DNA from: Mycolicibacterium peregrinum | Lineage (GTDB): Bacteria > Actinomycetota > Actinomycetes > Mycobacteriales > Mycobacteriaceae | Direction of reading: 5' to 3' | DNA length: 64,000 bases | Assembly (NCBI RefSeq): GCF_002102345.1 | Contig: NZ_LQPP01000029.1 | Location: 124,001 to 188,000 of the forward strand | Shown here: positions 14,424 to 22,401 of the stretch, one piece after another | Layout of the letters: each line of letters begins with the position of its first letter | Position numbering within the stretch: position 1 is the stretch's first letter | The notes under the pieces: generated by a model | The model's input: the letters and a program-made list of their open reading frames with translations, nothing else | What the model was told of the DNA's origin: nothing | The model's database searches: none | Translations under genes and position numbers: made by a program

Positions 14424-14723
14424 ATGGCTCTCGGGTTGAATGGTGACGAGCTTCGGAAGAAGTCTGCCCAGCTGTCGAAATTCGCAGCCGAACGTGCCCA
14501 GCACGAGCGCCGGGTGGCTGAGATCGCAGGTGAGCTCACCGGGACCTGGACCGGAACGTCGGGATCGGCGGTTCAGACCGCACTTTCGAACTACCTGACG
14601 CAGGCGTCCGATGTCCGCCGGGAAGAGGTCGACATGTCGCACCTCCTCAGCGAAGCGATCGCGGCCTATGAGGGGACCGACACTGACGCTGCCGGCTCGC
14701 TGGCCCAGTCCATGAACATTTGA
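14424..14723 (+). CDS. WXG100 (Esx-like) protein 1
   Basis: 99 residues, predicted helix-turn-helix hairpin with the central W-x-G motif (TWTGTSG, about residues 42-48), as in EsxB/CFP-10-type substrates of type VII secretion. A strong ribosome-binding site (GGGGAGAGG) precedes the ATG at 14424. The next gene, 16 bases on, is a second WXG100 protein, so the two probably form a heterodimer. No ESX core genes (eccC, eccD, mycP) or PE/PPE genes are in the window. A C-terminal YxxxD/E-type signal is plausible at AAYEGTD. Which ESX system secretes it is unknown. Confidence 0.85.
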   Translation: MALGLNGDELRKKSAQLSKFAAERAQHERRVAEIAGELTGTWTGTSGSAVQTALSNYLTQASDVRREEVDMSHLLSEAIAAYEGTDTDAAGSLAQSMNI

Positions 14724-14739
14724 GACAGAAGGTTTGCGG

Positions 14740-15030
14740 ATGAGCACCGATATCACCGTCCAGTTCGAGCGCACGCGGCAACTGGCCGCCGAGCTGGATT
14801 CCGAGGCCGCCAAGGTCAAGCAGATCCTGGAAGAAGAGACCGCGCTGATGGCCGACATCGGGGGGATGTGGAGCGGCACGGCGTCGGAACAGTTCAGTCA
14901 GCAGTACCGCGAGTGGAACAAGGAAGCCGACGAAGAGGCTCAGGCGCTGGACCAGCTGTGTGCCGCGGTTCACGCGGGCATCGACACGCTCAACACCACC
15001 GAGTCCGATGTGATGGGAATGTTCACCTGA
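14740..15030 (+). CDS. WXG100 (Esx-like) protein 2
   Basis: 96 residues with the W-x-G motif in GMWSGTAS (about residues 43-49) between two amphipathic helices, the EsxA-like partner of the preceding gene. The first helix is rich in Glu/Lys (LAAELDSEAAKVKQILEEE). It starts at the ATG at 14740, 16 bases after the first WXG100 gene. An ABC transporter operon follows 35 bases later on the same strand. It is an orphan pair outside a recognisable ESX cluster. Confidence 0.87.
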   Translation: MSTDITVQFERTRQLAAELDSEAAKVKQILEEETALMADIGGMWSGTASEQFSQQYREWNKEADEEAQALDQLCAAVHAGIDTLNTTESDVMGMFT

Positions 15031-15065
15031 TCTGAACCTGAGCAGTCAGAACGACACCGCCTGCA

Positions 15066-15989
15066 ATGATGGCGGTGATGATCGAACTGACCGGGCTGAC
15101 AAAGCTCTACGGCACCCACCGCGCTGTCGACGATCTGACGTGCACCGTCGAGCCAGGCGTCGTCACCGGCTTCCTCGGGCCCAACGGCGCGGGCAAGACC
15201 ACCACGATGCGGCTGATCCTCGGGCTGGACCATCCCAGTGCCGGGACCGCGACCATCGGCGGCAAGCACTACCGGGAACTGCGTGACCCGCTGCGCACCG
15301 TCGGCGCCCTGCTCGACGCGCGCCAGGCCCATCCGAACCGCACCGCCCGTAACCACCTGCGCTGGATCGCCGCAGCCAACCGGATTCCGGCGACCCGGGT
15401 GGACGAGGTGCTCGAGACCGTCGGGCTGACGGCAGCGGGGGACCGCAACGCCGGGGCACTGTCGTTGGGCATGAGCCAGCGGTTGGGGATCGCTGCCGCG
15501 CTGCTGGGCGACCCGCCGGTGCTGTTGTTCGACGAACCGGTCAACGGCCTGGATCCCGAGGGCATCCATTGGGTGCGCACCCTGATGCGTGACCTGGCCG
15601 CCGAGGGGCGCACCGTGTTCGTGTCCAGCCACCTGCTGGCCGAGATGTCCAACACCGCTGACCGATTGGTGGTGATCGGCCAGGGCAAGTTGATCGCCTC
15701 GACCACCGTGAGCGAGTTCGTCAGCGGCACATCCGCCGACACCGTGCGGGTGCGCAGCCCCCAGCTGGAAACGCTGCGCGAGGTGCTCACCGGTGCCGGG
15801 TTCGAGGTGGAGGCTGCCGCCGACGGTGATGCGCTGGCGGTGCACGGCGCGGCCATCGAGGTGATCGGTGACCTGGCCGCGCGCAACGCGATCGCCCTGC
15901 ACGAGCTGAGCCAGCGGCAGGCCTCGCTGGAGGAGGCGTACTTGAAACTCACCGATGATGCCGTCGACTACCGGGCGGTCAAGAAGTGA
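15066..15989 (+). CDS. ABC transporter ATP-binding protein
   Basis: 307-residue ATPase of the drug/antibiotic-exporter (ABC-2) type. It has Walker A GPNGAGKTT, signature LSLGMSQRLGI, Walker B PVLLFDEPVNGLDPEG and an H-loop in VFVSSHLLAEM. The C-terminal extension is typical of single-domain exporters. The true start could be ATG 15066, GTG 15075 or ATG 15078 (MIELTGLTKLYG); the last gives the usual family N-terminus. The stop overlaps the permease start by four bases. The substrate is unknown. Confidence 0.93.
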   Translation: MMAVMIELTGLTKLYGTHRAVDDLTCTVEPGVVTGFLGPNGAGKTTTMRLILGLDHPSAGTATIGGKHYRELRDPLRTVGALLDARQAHPNRTARNHLRWIAAANRIPATRVDEVLETVGLTAAGDRNAGALSLGMSQRLGIAAALLGDPPVLLFDEPVNGLDPEGIHWVRTLMRDLAAEGRTVFVSSHLLAEMSNTADRLVVIGQGKLIASTTVSEFVSGTSADTVRVRSPQLETLREVLTGAGFEVEAAADGDALAVHGAAIEVIGDLAARNAIALHELSQRQASLEEAYLKLTDDAVDYRAVKK

Positions 15990-16744
15990 GCGCGCTGGCC
16001 GCGCTCGACGCCGAGCGCATCAAGCTGTCCACCACCCGCTCCCCACTGTGGTCGGTGGTCGGGGTCGCGGTGCTCAGTCTGGGGTTGGCCGCCATGCAGG
16101 GCATGACGGTGAACCACTACACCGGGCTGCCCCCGTCCAAGGCCGCACTGGGTGTCGCGGTGTTCGGGGTTCCCGTCCTGATGGTGCTGTCCTCGATGAC
16201 GATGACCGGGGAGTACCGCAGCGGACTGATCCGCACCACCTTGCTGGCCACCCCGAACCGCACGCAGGTGCTCACCGCGAAAGCGGTGGTGTGCGCGGCG
16301 TTCTCCTCGGTGTGTGCGGTGATCATGGTGCTGGCCTCGGTACTGGTGGCCCGGATGGTCGCCGACCCGGTGGTGGGCACGCAGCTGTCGATGGCCAACC
16401 CGGCGACCTGGCGGGTGGCCGGCGGGTTCGCGTTGTACGCCGCGCTGGCCGCGGTGCTGGGGGTGGCCGTCGGGGCGCTGGTGCGATTCGCGGCCGGTGC
16501 GGTGGCGGTGCTGCTGTTGTGGCCGTTGGTGGCCGAGCCCCTGCTCGGCAACATGCCCAACACCGGCCCCAAAATCGGGCCGTGGCTGCCGTTCGCCAAC
16601 ATGTTTTCGTTCCTGCACGTGGAGTGGCTGTTTCCGACGTACTTCACGACGTGGGGTGAGCTGGGCTCGCTGTTCTACTTCATGGTGTGGGTGGTGGTGG
16701 CGTTTGTCGCCGCGGCGGTGGTGTTGAACAGGCGGGACGCCTGA
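15986..16744 (+). CDS. ABC-2 type permease
   Basis: 252 residues with six hydrophobic segments and the ABC-2 permease layout, including GMTVNHYTGLPPSKAALG in the first loop and TGEYRSGLIRTTLLATPNR, a conserved cytoplasmic signature of such permeases. It forms an exporter with the overlapping upstream ATPase (GTGA overlap). The stop codon lies inside a bidirectional terminator hairpin shared with the convergent SPFH gene. The export substrate is not inferable. Confidence 0.9.
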   Translation: MSALAALDAERIKLSTTRSPLWSVVGVAVLSLGLAAMQGMTVNHYTGLPPSKAALGVAVFGVPVLMVLSSMTMTGEYRSGLIRTTLLATPNRTQVLTAKAVVCAAFSSVCAVIMVLASVLVARMVADPVVGTQLSMANPATWRVAGGFALYAALAAVLGVAVGALVRFAAGAVAVLLLWPLVAEPLLGNMPNTGPKIGPWLPFANMFSFLHVEWLFPTYFTTWGELGSLFYFMVWVVVAFVAAAVVLNRRDA

Positions 16745-16765
16745 CCCGGCATTACTCCGGGTCAG
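16741..16765. terminator. Bidirectional hairpin terminator
   Basis: A perfect 9-bp stem (CTGACCCGG at 16741-16749 with CCGGGTCAG at 16757-16765) and a 7-base loop lie between the convergent ABC permease and SPFH genes. The hairpin contains the permease stop codon (16742-16744) and the SPFH stop (16752-16754). There is no T-tract, as is common in mycobacteria. Confidence 0.65.
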
Positions 16766-17468
16766 ACGCCTCACCGCGGGTGACCGCATCGGTGCTTCCC
16801 GCCGTGTCACTGCCGAGGGCCAGCACCACCTTCGACCCGTATGGCACGCGCTGGATGAGCTGCAGCTGAGCCAGGGCCGGGTGGGCGTCCAGCAGCTTGC
16901 CGGCGTTGGCCAGCGCGCGCAGCGCCGCGGTCTCGGCCCGGGCCGCTTCCAGCTTCGCCGCGCCGGTGGCCTTGGCCGTCACCAGCTGCATCGCCGCGGC
17001 ACGGATCTCGGCCGGGATGATCACGTCCTTGACGAACGCTTCGATCACCTCGACCCCGGTGCGGGCACCGGCCGCCCGCGCCGCCGCAGCGATCGCCCCG
17101 GCGTCGATGCGGTTGCCGCGCTGCATCACCTCGTCGGCGGTCACCGCGGCGACGAGATCCCGCAGGGCGATCTGCGCGGCCAGGTACACCGCGGCCATCG
17201 GATCGGCCGCGGCCTCCACGTAGGCGACGGCGTCGATCACCTTGAACTGCAGTGCGACGGTGATCCGCAGCGTCACCGCATCCGAGGTCAGCACCTCCTG
17301 CGGAGCCAGCGTGAGCACCTGCTCACGCATCTCGACACGCACCACCGAGGCCGCCACATCAATGCGGTGGCGCCCCGGCTGCAGGACACGACCCAGCGTG
17401 CCGTCGCGGTATTCCAGTGCGCACTGGCCTGCGGAAACGGTGATTCGGTTGAACGTGAAGATACCCAT
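16752..17468 (-). CDS. SPFH/Band 7 domain protein
   Basis: 238 residues. The SPFH/prohibitin-like fold shows VLTSDAVTLRITVALQFKV, IALRDLVAAVTADEVMQ, GVEVIEAFVKDVIIPAEI and an Ala/Glu-rich helix (ATGAAKLEAARAETAALR). Such proteins assemble into membrane microdomain cages. Unlike typical stomatins this one has no clear N-terminal TM helix, so it may be peripheral. The ATG at 17468 has a strong GGAGGA site (complement of 17475-17480). A 339-base spacer with a tRNA-like element lies upstream. The role is unknown. Confidence 0.85.
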   Translation of the reverse strand: MGIFTFNRITVSAGQCALEYRDGTLGRVLQPGRHRIDVAASVVRVEMREQVLTLAPQEVLTSDAVTLRITVALQFKVIDAVAYVEAAADPMAAVYLAAQIALRDLVAAVTADEVMQRGNRIDAGAIAAAARAAGARTGVEVIEAFVKDVIIPAEIRAAAMQLVTAKATGAAKLEAARAETAALRALANAGKLLDAHPALAQLQLIQRVPYGSKVVLALGSDTAGSTDAVTRGEASDPE

Positions 17469-17807
17469 GTCGTGTCCTCCTTCCGATGTATGTGTCTGCG
17501 CGGCAAAGGGATACCGCCGCCGGACGTGATCGGTGACGGGGCGTCGCACCCCCGTACCGGCGGGTGCGGGCCACAAGGTCGCTGATCGCGTGGGACCCGG
17601 CGGCGGTATCGGGGATTTGCAGGAGAGGATTCGAACCTCAGGCCCTTTACCTGTGCCATGACGCCGCCGGCAACACGCAGAAACGTTGCGGTAACCCGCT
17701 CGGCCTGCTTCCCTGTCGGCGTCGGGGAACACGATGCCACCACAGCAAATCGCCAGGCAACTGATTTATCGGTCTGGCAGTTCGGGACAGCAGCTACCGT
17801 GGGTGCA
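17469..17807. other. 339-base intergenic region SPFH / lpqL
   Basis: Divergent spacer between the SPFH gene (minus) and the first M28 lipoprotein gene (plus). Besides the tRNA-like element at 17617-17710 it holds the SPFH ribosome-binding site and a TACCGT hexamer (17795-17800) seven bases before the lpqL ATG at 17808, which would fit a leaderless start. No convincing protein-coding frame is seen. Confidence 0.6.
17617..17710 (-). other. tRNA-like sequence (possible pseudo-tRNA)
   Basis: On the minus strand a T-arm-like hairpin (GAGG, loop TTCGAAT, CCTC; 17639-17625) is followed by CCTGC (17623-17619). That pairs with GCAGG 80 bases upstream (17708-17704), as an acceptor stem would. Between them are CCGAGCGG (D-arm-like), a GCAAC/GTTGC hairpin and a CAGG/CCTG variable-arm-like hairpin. 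The anticodon-like loop has about ten bases, the first two acceptor pairs are mismatched, and two of the hairpins share a base. It is therefore not a canonical tRNA. It could be a degenerate class-II tRNA, an attachment-site remnant or another structured RNA. Confidence 0.4.
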
Positions 17808-19313
17808 ATGCGACGTACTTCGACGGGGGCAGTTCTCGGCGCGCTGGCGCTGACCATGGGGCTCGCCGGCTGTGATGCAAAGACCGAACTGCAGACCGAC
17901 GGGCAGGCGTCCCGGGAGTCGTCATCGTCGGCGGTGGTGTACGCCGACCAGTTGCGTGCGCAGGTGTCGACCGACGCGATGATGGGGCATCTGGGCAAGC
18001 TTCAGGAGATTGCCAACGCGCACGACGGCAACCGTGCGTTGGGCACCGCGGGCTACGACGCGAGCGTGGACTACGTCGCCGGTGCGCTGCGCGACAAGGG
18101 ATTTGACGTGGAAACCCCGGAGTTCGAGGTCAAGCTCCCGTTCGCCGAGGACCCCCAGGTGACCGTGGGTGGCCAGCCCGTCACCGCCAAGCCGCTCGAG
18201 TTCACCATCGGTACGGCCCAGGAAGGGGTGTCCGCACCGCTGGTGCCTGCCAAGGTGGAGGACACGCCGGGATGCGAGGCCGCTGACTACGACGGTCTAC
18301 CCGTTGCCGGTGCGGTCGTGCTGGTCGACCGTGGCTCGTGCCCGTTCGCCGACAAGCAGGCCGCGGCCGCCGAGCGCGGCGCCGTCGCGATGATCGTCGT
18401 CAACACCAACAACGAGGAGAAGATGGGCGGCACGCTGGGCCGCAACACCGACGTGAAGATCCCGGTGGTCAGCGTGACCAAGGACGAAGGCACCCGGTTG
18501 CGCAACGCGCCCGGCCCCACCACGATCAAGCTCGTCGCCGGCGTGCGGGTCGAGCACACCCGCAACATCATCGCCCAGACCAAGACCGGATCGACCTCCG
18601 ACGTGGTCATGGTCGGGGCGCACCTCGACAGCGTGCCTGAGGGCCCCGGGATCAACGACAACGGTTCCGGTGTGGCTGCCGTACTGGAAACCGCTTTGCA
18701 ATTGGGCGATTCGCCCGAGGTGGCCAATGCCGTGCGGTTCGGCTTCTGGGGAGCCGAGGAGGAAGGTTTGCTCGGCTCGACCAACTACGTCCAGTCCCTC
18801 GACACCGAAGCGCTCAAGGACATTGCCATGTACCTGAACTTCGACATGCTCGGCTCGCCCAACGCGGGCTACTTCACCTACGACGGTGACCAGTCCGCAC
18901 CGCTGGACGAGCAGGGCCGTCCGCGTGTTCCCGAGGGCTCGGCGGGTATCGAGCGCACGCTGTCGACCTATCTGAAAGAGGCAGGAAAGACGCCGCGCGA
19001 CACCAGTTTTGACGGCCGGTCGGACTACGACGGGTTCACCATGGCCGGGGTTCCCGCAGGTGGGTTGTTCTCCGGTGCCGAGGACAAGATGAGCGCCGAA
19101 GAGGCGAAACTGTGGGCCGGTGAGGCGGATAAACCGTTCGACCCGAACTATCACAAGAACACCGATACCCTTGACCACGTGAACCGGGATGCTCTGCAGA
19201 TACATGGTGAGGGAGTCGCATTTGCTGTCGGGCTGTATGCCCAAGATCAGCGGGGCCGCAACGGTTTACCGGTCCGCGCAGACCGCACGCGCCACCAGAT
19301 CACCGCGCAGTGA
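17808..19313 (+). CDS. lpqL: M28 family metallopeptidase lipoprotein (LpqL-like)
   Basis: 501 residues. A lipoprotein signal with lipobox GLAG-C (Cys at about 23) is followed by a protease-associated (PA) insert (residues about 140-250) and an M28 zinc aminopeptidase core. The expected zinc ligands are visible: His and Asp in AHLDSVPEG and GINDNGSG, the Glu-Glu pair in WGAEEEGLLGS, Asp in YLNFDMLGSPN, and His in PNYHKNTDTLD. It probably trims peptides outside the membrane. Its position after the thiamine genes matches lpqL (Rv0418) of M. tuberculosis. The stop overlaps the next gene, a close paralogue, by four bases. Confidence 0.9.
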   Translation: MRRTSTGAVLGALALTMGLAGCDAKTELQTDGQASRESSSSAVVYADQLRAQVSTDAMMGHLGKLQEIANAHDGNRALGTAGYDASVDYVAGALRDKGFDVETPEFEVKLPFAEDPQVTVGGQPVTAKPLEFTIGTAQEGVSAPLVPAKVEDTPGCEAADYDGLPVAGAVVLVDRGSCPFADKQAAAAERGAVAMIVVNTNNEEKMGGTLGRNTDVKIPVVSVTKDEGTRLRNAPGPTTIKLVAGVRVEHTRNIIAQTKTGSTSDVVMVGAHLDSVPEGPGINDNGSGVAAVLETALQLGDSPEVANAVRFGFWGAEEEGLLGSTNYVQSLDTEALKDIAMYLNFDMLGSPNAGYFTYDGDQSAPLDEQGRPRVPEGSAGIERTLSTYLKEAGKTPRDTSFDGRSDYDGFTMAGVPAGGLFSGAEDKMSAEEAKLWAGEADKPFDPNYHKNTDTLDHVNRDALQIHGEGVAFAVGLYAQDQRGRNGLPVRADRTRHQITAQ

Positions 19314-20746
19314 GGGCGCGCCGACTCGCTGCGTTATTGCTCGGTGCCGCGCTGGCGGGTTGCTCGGCGCAGTCGGCGCCGAAACCGGTCGAACCCCAGG
19401 ACCTGGCGGGCAAGATCACCCTCGACGCCATGTTCACGCATCTGCGCAAGCTGCAGGAGATCGCCGACAGCCATGACGGCAACCGGGCGGTCGGCAGCTC
19501 CGGATACGACGCCAGCGTCGACTATGTGGCACAACTGCTGCGGGACAAGGGTTTCGACGTTCAGACACCCGAGTTCGAGCGGATGGGCTCGATGCGCGGG
19601 GGTAAACCGGAGCTGAGCGTGTCCGGACGCAGCTACCCGGTGGACCAGGCGTCCATGCTGGTGATGACGGAGCCTGGCGGGCTCACAGCGCCCACGTTGC
19701 ACCCGGCCAAACCCTCGGGATGCGCGGCCGCCGACTACGGCTCGGTCAACATCAAGGGTGCCATTGCGGTCGTGGACGACACGGGGTGTTCCGTTGTGGA
19801 CAAACAGAACACCGCGTTGGACAAGGGTGCGGTGGGGTTGCTGGTGGTCAACCGTGGGCGGCAACCCGCCCCGGGTGGGTTGTTCAGCACCGGCTACTAC
19901 CGGCACCTCACCGTGCCGGTCGGCGTCATCGACGAAACCGCAGATGCGGCGCTGCTGGGCACCAGCGCCCCGGTTCGGCTGACCCTCGACGGCAAAGCCG
20001 AGATGGTCAAATCCCGCAACGTGACCGCGCAGACCAAGACCGGTTCGGCCTCGGACGTGGTGCTCGTCGGCGCACACCTGGACAGTGTCGGTGGCGGCCC
20101 CGGTATCAACGACAACGGGTCCGGCGTGGCAGCCGTGCTGGAAACCGCTCTGCAGCTGGGTAGTTCGCCGACGGCGACCAATGCGGTGCGGTTCGCATTC
20201 TGGGGTGCCGAGGAGATGGGGCTGGAAGGGTCGACGCAGTACGTGCGCAACCTGCCGCTCGACCAACTCGACGATCTTGCGCTGTACCTGAACTTCGACA
20301 TGGTCGGCTCACCCAACGCCGGGTTCTTCACCTACGACGGCGACCAGTCCGGCCAGGCCACCGATCCCAAGCCGATACCGGAGGGCTCGGCCGGGATCGA
20401 ACGGACCATGGCGGGCTATCTCAACCTTGCCGGGGTGCGGCCCGCGGACATGCCGATCGGTATCAACTCCGATTACCACCCGCTGTTGCAGGCCGGGGTG
20501 CCGATCGGCGGCACGACCACCGGATCGTCGCAGCGCAAGACGGAGGTGCAGGCCCGGTTGTGGGGTGGGCGGGCCGGCGTGGCCTTCGATCCGAACTATC
20601 ACACGCGCCGAGACACCATCGACAATGTGGATGCACGTGCGCTGGGGATCATGGGATCGGCGATCGCGTTCACCGTCGGCACGTACGCCCGGTCGATCGA
20701 GGGCCCCAACGGTGTGCCCGCGCGTGACAAGCGTCACCGCGGCTGA
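19310..20746 (+). CDS. Second M28 metallopeptidase lipoprotein, tandem paralogue
   Basis: 478 residues. A lipobox (AALAG-C, Cys at about 18) is followed by the same PA plus M28 layout as the upstream gene. Zinc-site motifs are conserved: AHLDSVGGGPGINDNGSG, WGAEEMGLEGS, LNFDMVGSPNAG and NYHTRRDTIDN. The PA insert is the most divergent part, suggesting a different peptide preference. It starts at a GTG overlapping the lpqL stop (GTGA). Long shared stretches such as HDGNRA(L/V)G and YDASVDYVA indicate tandem duplication. Confidence 0.92.
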   Translation: MRARRLAALLLGAALAGCSAQSAPKPVEPQDLAGKITLDAMFTHLRKLQEIADSHDGNRAVGSSGYDASVDYVAQLLRDKGFDVQTPEFERMGSMRGGKPELSVSGRSYPVDQASMLVMTEPGGLTAPTLHPAKPSGCAAADYGSVNIKGAIAVVDDTGCSVVDKQNTALDKGAVGLLVVNRGRQPAPGGLFSTGYYRHLTVPVGVIDETADAALLGTSAPVRLTLDGKAEMVKSRNVTAQTKTGSASDVVLVGAHLDSVGGGPGINDNGSGVAAVLETALQLGSSPTATNAVRFAFWGAEEMGLEGSTQYVRNLPLDQLDDLALYLNFDMVGSPNAGFFTYDGDQSGQATDPKPIPEGSAGIERTMAGYLNLAGVRPADMPIGINSDYHPLLQAGVPIGGTTTGSSQRKTEVQARLWGGRAGVAFDPNYHTRRDTIDNVDARALGIMGSAIAFTVGTYARSIEGPNGVPARDKRHRG

Positions 20747-20803
20747 TCCGGATTCATCGAGTGATCGTTTGAACTGCCGAGGGTAGGCCCCCGTTGTACA
20801 GGT

Positions 20804-21892
20804 ATGGGAATTAACGTCGCGAGAATGCCCAGCCACAGCACCATTGCCGGCGTCCATGCGGTACTGCCTCCTCATCGGTACACCCAGGATGAGGTCACCA
20901 GCGCACTGCTGGACCTGCCCGGATACGCCGAGTCCGAGGAGGTGGTGCGGGCACTGCACAAGAGCGCGAAAGTGAACAGCAGGTATCTGGTCCTGCCTCT
21001 CGAGCAATACGCCCGGCTCGACGATTTCGGTGAGAGCAACAGCCTGTTCATCGAGCACGCAACCGAACTGGGCTGTGCCGCTCTGTCCGGGGCGCTCGAC
21101 GATGCGGGGTTGCGCCCGGAGGATGTGGATCTGATCGTCACCACCACCGTCACCGGTGCGGTGGTCCCGTCACTGGACGCCAGGATCGCCGGCCGCCTCG
21201 GCTTGCGGCCGGACGTGCGCCGCATCCCGATCTTCGGGTTGGGTTGCGTGGCCGGCGCCGCGGGCATCGCCCGGCTCAACGACTATCTGCGCGGTGCACC
21301 CGACAAGGTGGCAGTCCTGGTGTCGGTGGAACTGTGTTCGCTGACGCGCAAACACAATCCCTCCATGCCCACGCTGGTGGCCGGTGCGCTGTTCGGTGAC
21401 GGCGCCGCCGCGGTGGTCGCGGTCGGCGAGGAACGGGCCAGGAAGCTGAACCCGACCGGGCCTGATGTGCTGGATTCCCGCAGTCATCTCTACCCGGATT
21501 CGTTGCACGCCATGGGCTGGGACATCGGCTCCGACGGGTTCGAGATCGTGCTCAGCGCCGAAGTTCCTGGCTTCGTGGGCCGTTACCTCGGAGATGACGT
21601 CGCCGGGTTCCTCGGGGACCACGGTCTTTCCGTCGATGACATATCCGCCTGGGTGAGTCATCCGGGCGGACCGAAGGTGATCGAGGCGATCATCGAAACC
21701 CTCGGATTGCCTGAGGACGCACTGGATCTCACCTGGCAGTCTCTCGCCGACGTCGGCAACCTGTCGTCGTCCTCGGTGCTGCACGTCCTTCGTGACACCA
21801 TCCGCAAACGGCCGGAGGCGGATACGCCAGGGGTGATGATGGCCATGGGCCCGGGTTTCTGCTCCGAACTCGTCCTGCTGCGCTGGCGCTGA
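20804..21892 (+). CDS. Type III polyketide synthase
   Basis: 362 residues, chalcone-synthase fold. The Cys-His-Asn triad is visible: Cys in [11 protein letters not shown], His in [10 protein letters not shown], Asn in [11 protein letters not shown]-terminal [17 protein letters not shown] matches the GxGPG-type loop of the family. It would extend acyl-CoA starters with malonyl units to give alkylpyrones or alkylresorcinols, as mycobacterial Pks10/11/18 do. The ATG at 20804 is used; ATG 20825 is an alternative. It overlaps the methyltransferase gene by one base (TGATG), starting a three-gene operon like Streptomyces srsABC. Confidence 0.93.
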   Translation: MGINVARMPSHSTIAGVHAVLPPHRYTQDEVTSALLDLPGYAESEEVVRALHKSAKVNSRYLVLPLEQYARLDDFGESNSLFIEHATELGCAALSGALDDAGLRPEDVDLIVTTTVTGAVVPSLDARIAGRLGLRPDVRRIPIFGLGCVAGAAGIARLNDYLRGAPDKVAVLVSVELCSLTRKHNPSMPTLVAGALFGDGAAAVVAVGEERARKLNPTGPDVLDSRSHLYPDSLHAMGWDIGSDGFEIVLSAEVPGFVGRYLGDDVAGFLGDHGLSVDDISAWVSHPGGPKVIEAIIETLGLPEDALDLTWQSLADVGNLSSSSVLHVLRDTIRKRPEADTPGVMMAMGPGFCSELVLLRWR

Positions 21893-22401
21893 TGACGGCC
21901 AAGAGGTTCACCGCGCTGATCGTCCTCGTCGCTGCCGAGCGGGTTCTCGAGCTGGTCGTGTCGAAACGCAACCTGAAGTGGAGTATCGCCCAGGGCGGCA
22001 AGGAATTCGGGGCCGGGCACTATCCGGTGATGGTGGCGCTGCACAGCGCCTTGCTGGTGGGCGCGGTGGTGGAGGGCCGTCGACGGCGGCCGCGGCCGGT
22101 CTTCGGCTGGATCATGGTGGGGGTCGTACTCGCCGCTCAGGCGCTGCGCTGGTGGTGTATCACCACGCTCGGCAGGCAGTGGAACACCAGGGTCGTGGTC
22201 GTGCCCGGCGCCACGCGCGTCGTCGACGGTCCGTACCGGTTGATTCCGCACCCGAACTATGTCGCGGTGGTCACGGAGGGGGCCGCATTGCCGTTGGCCG
22301 GCGGCGCATGGTTCACCGCTCTGGTGTTCACCGTGGCCAACGCTGCGCTGCTGCGAACCCGGATCCGGGTGGAAAACGAAGCGTTGCAAGGCTTGACGTG
22401 A
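21892..22401 (+). CDS. Isoprenylcysteine carboxyl methyltransferase (ICMT)-family membrane methyltransferase
   Basis: 169 residues with about four TM segments and the ICMT/PEMT C-terminal signature (GPYRLIPHPNYVAVVTEG, then RIRVENEAL), which binds S-adenosylmethionine. In srs-type operons an enzyme of this family O-methylates type III PKS-derived phenolic lipids. The same role is inferred here from its place between the PKS and an FAD monooxygenase. It overlaps the PKS stop by one base and the next start by four. It could methylate another lipid. Confidence 0.85.
   Translation: MTAKRFTALIVLVAAERVLELVVSKRNLKWSIAQGGKEFGAGHYPVMVALHSALLVGAVVEGRRRRPRPVFGWIMVGVVLAAQALRWWCITTLGRQWNTRVVVVPGATRVVDGPYRLIPHPNYVAVVTEGAALPLAGGAWFTALVFTVANAALLRTRIRVENEALQGLT

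Noticed and set aside
17617..17710. Selenocysteine tRNA (selC)
   Set aside because: No TCA anticodon in a seven-base loop and no 8-bp acceptor stem; only a tRNA-like label is justified.
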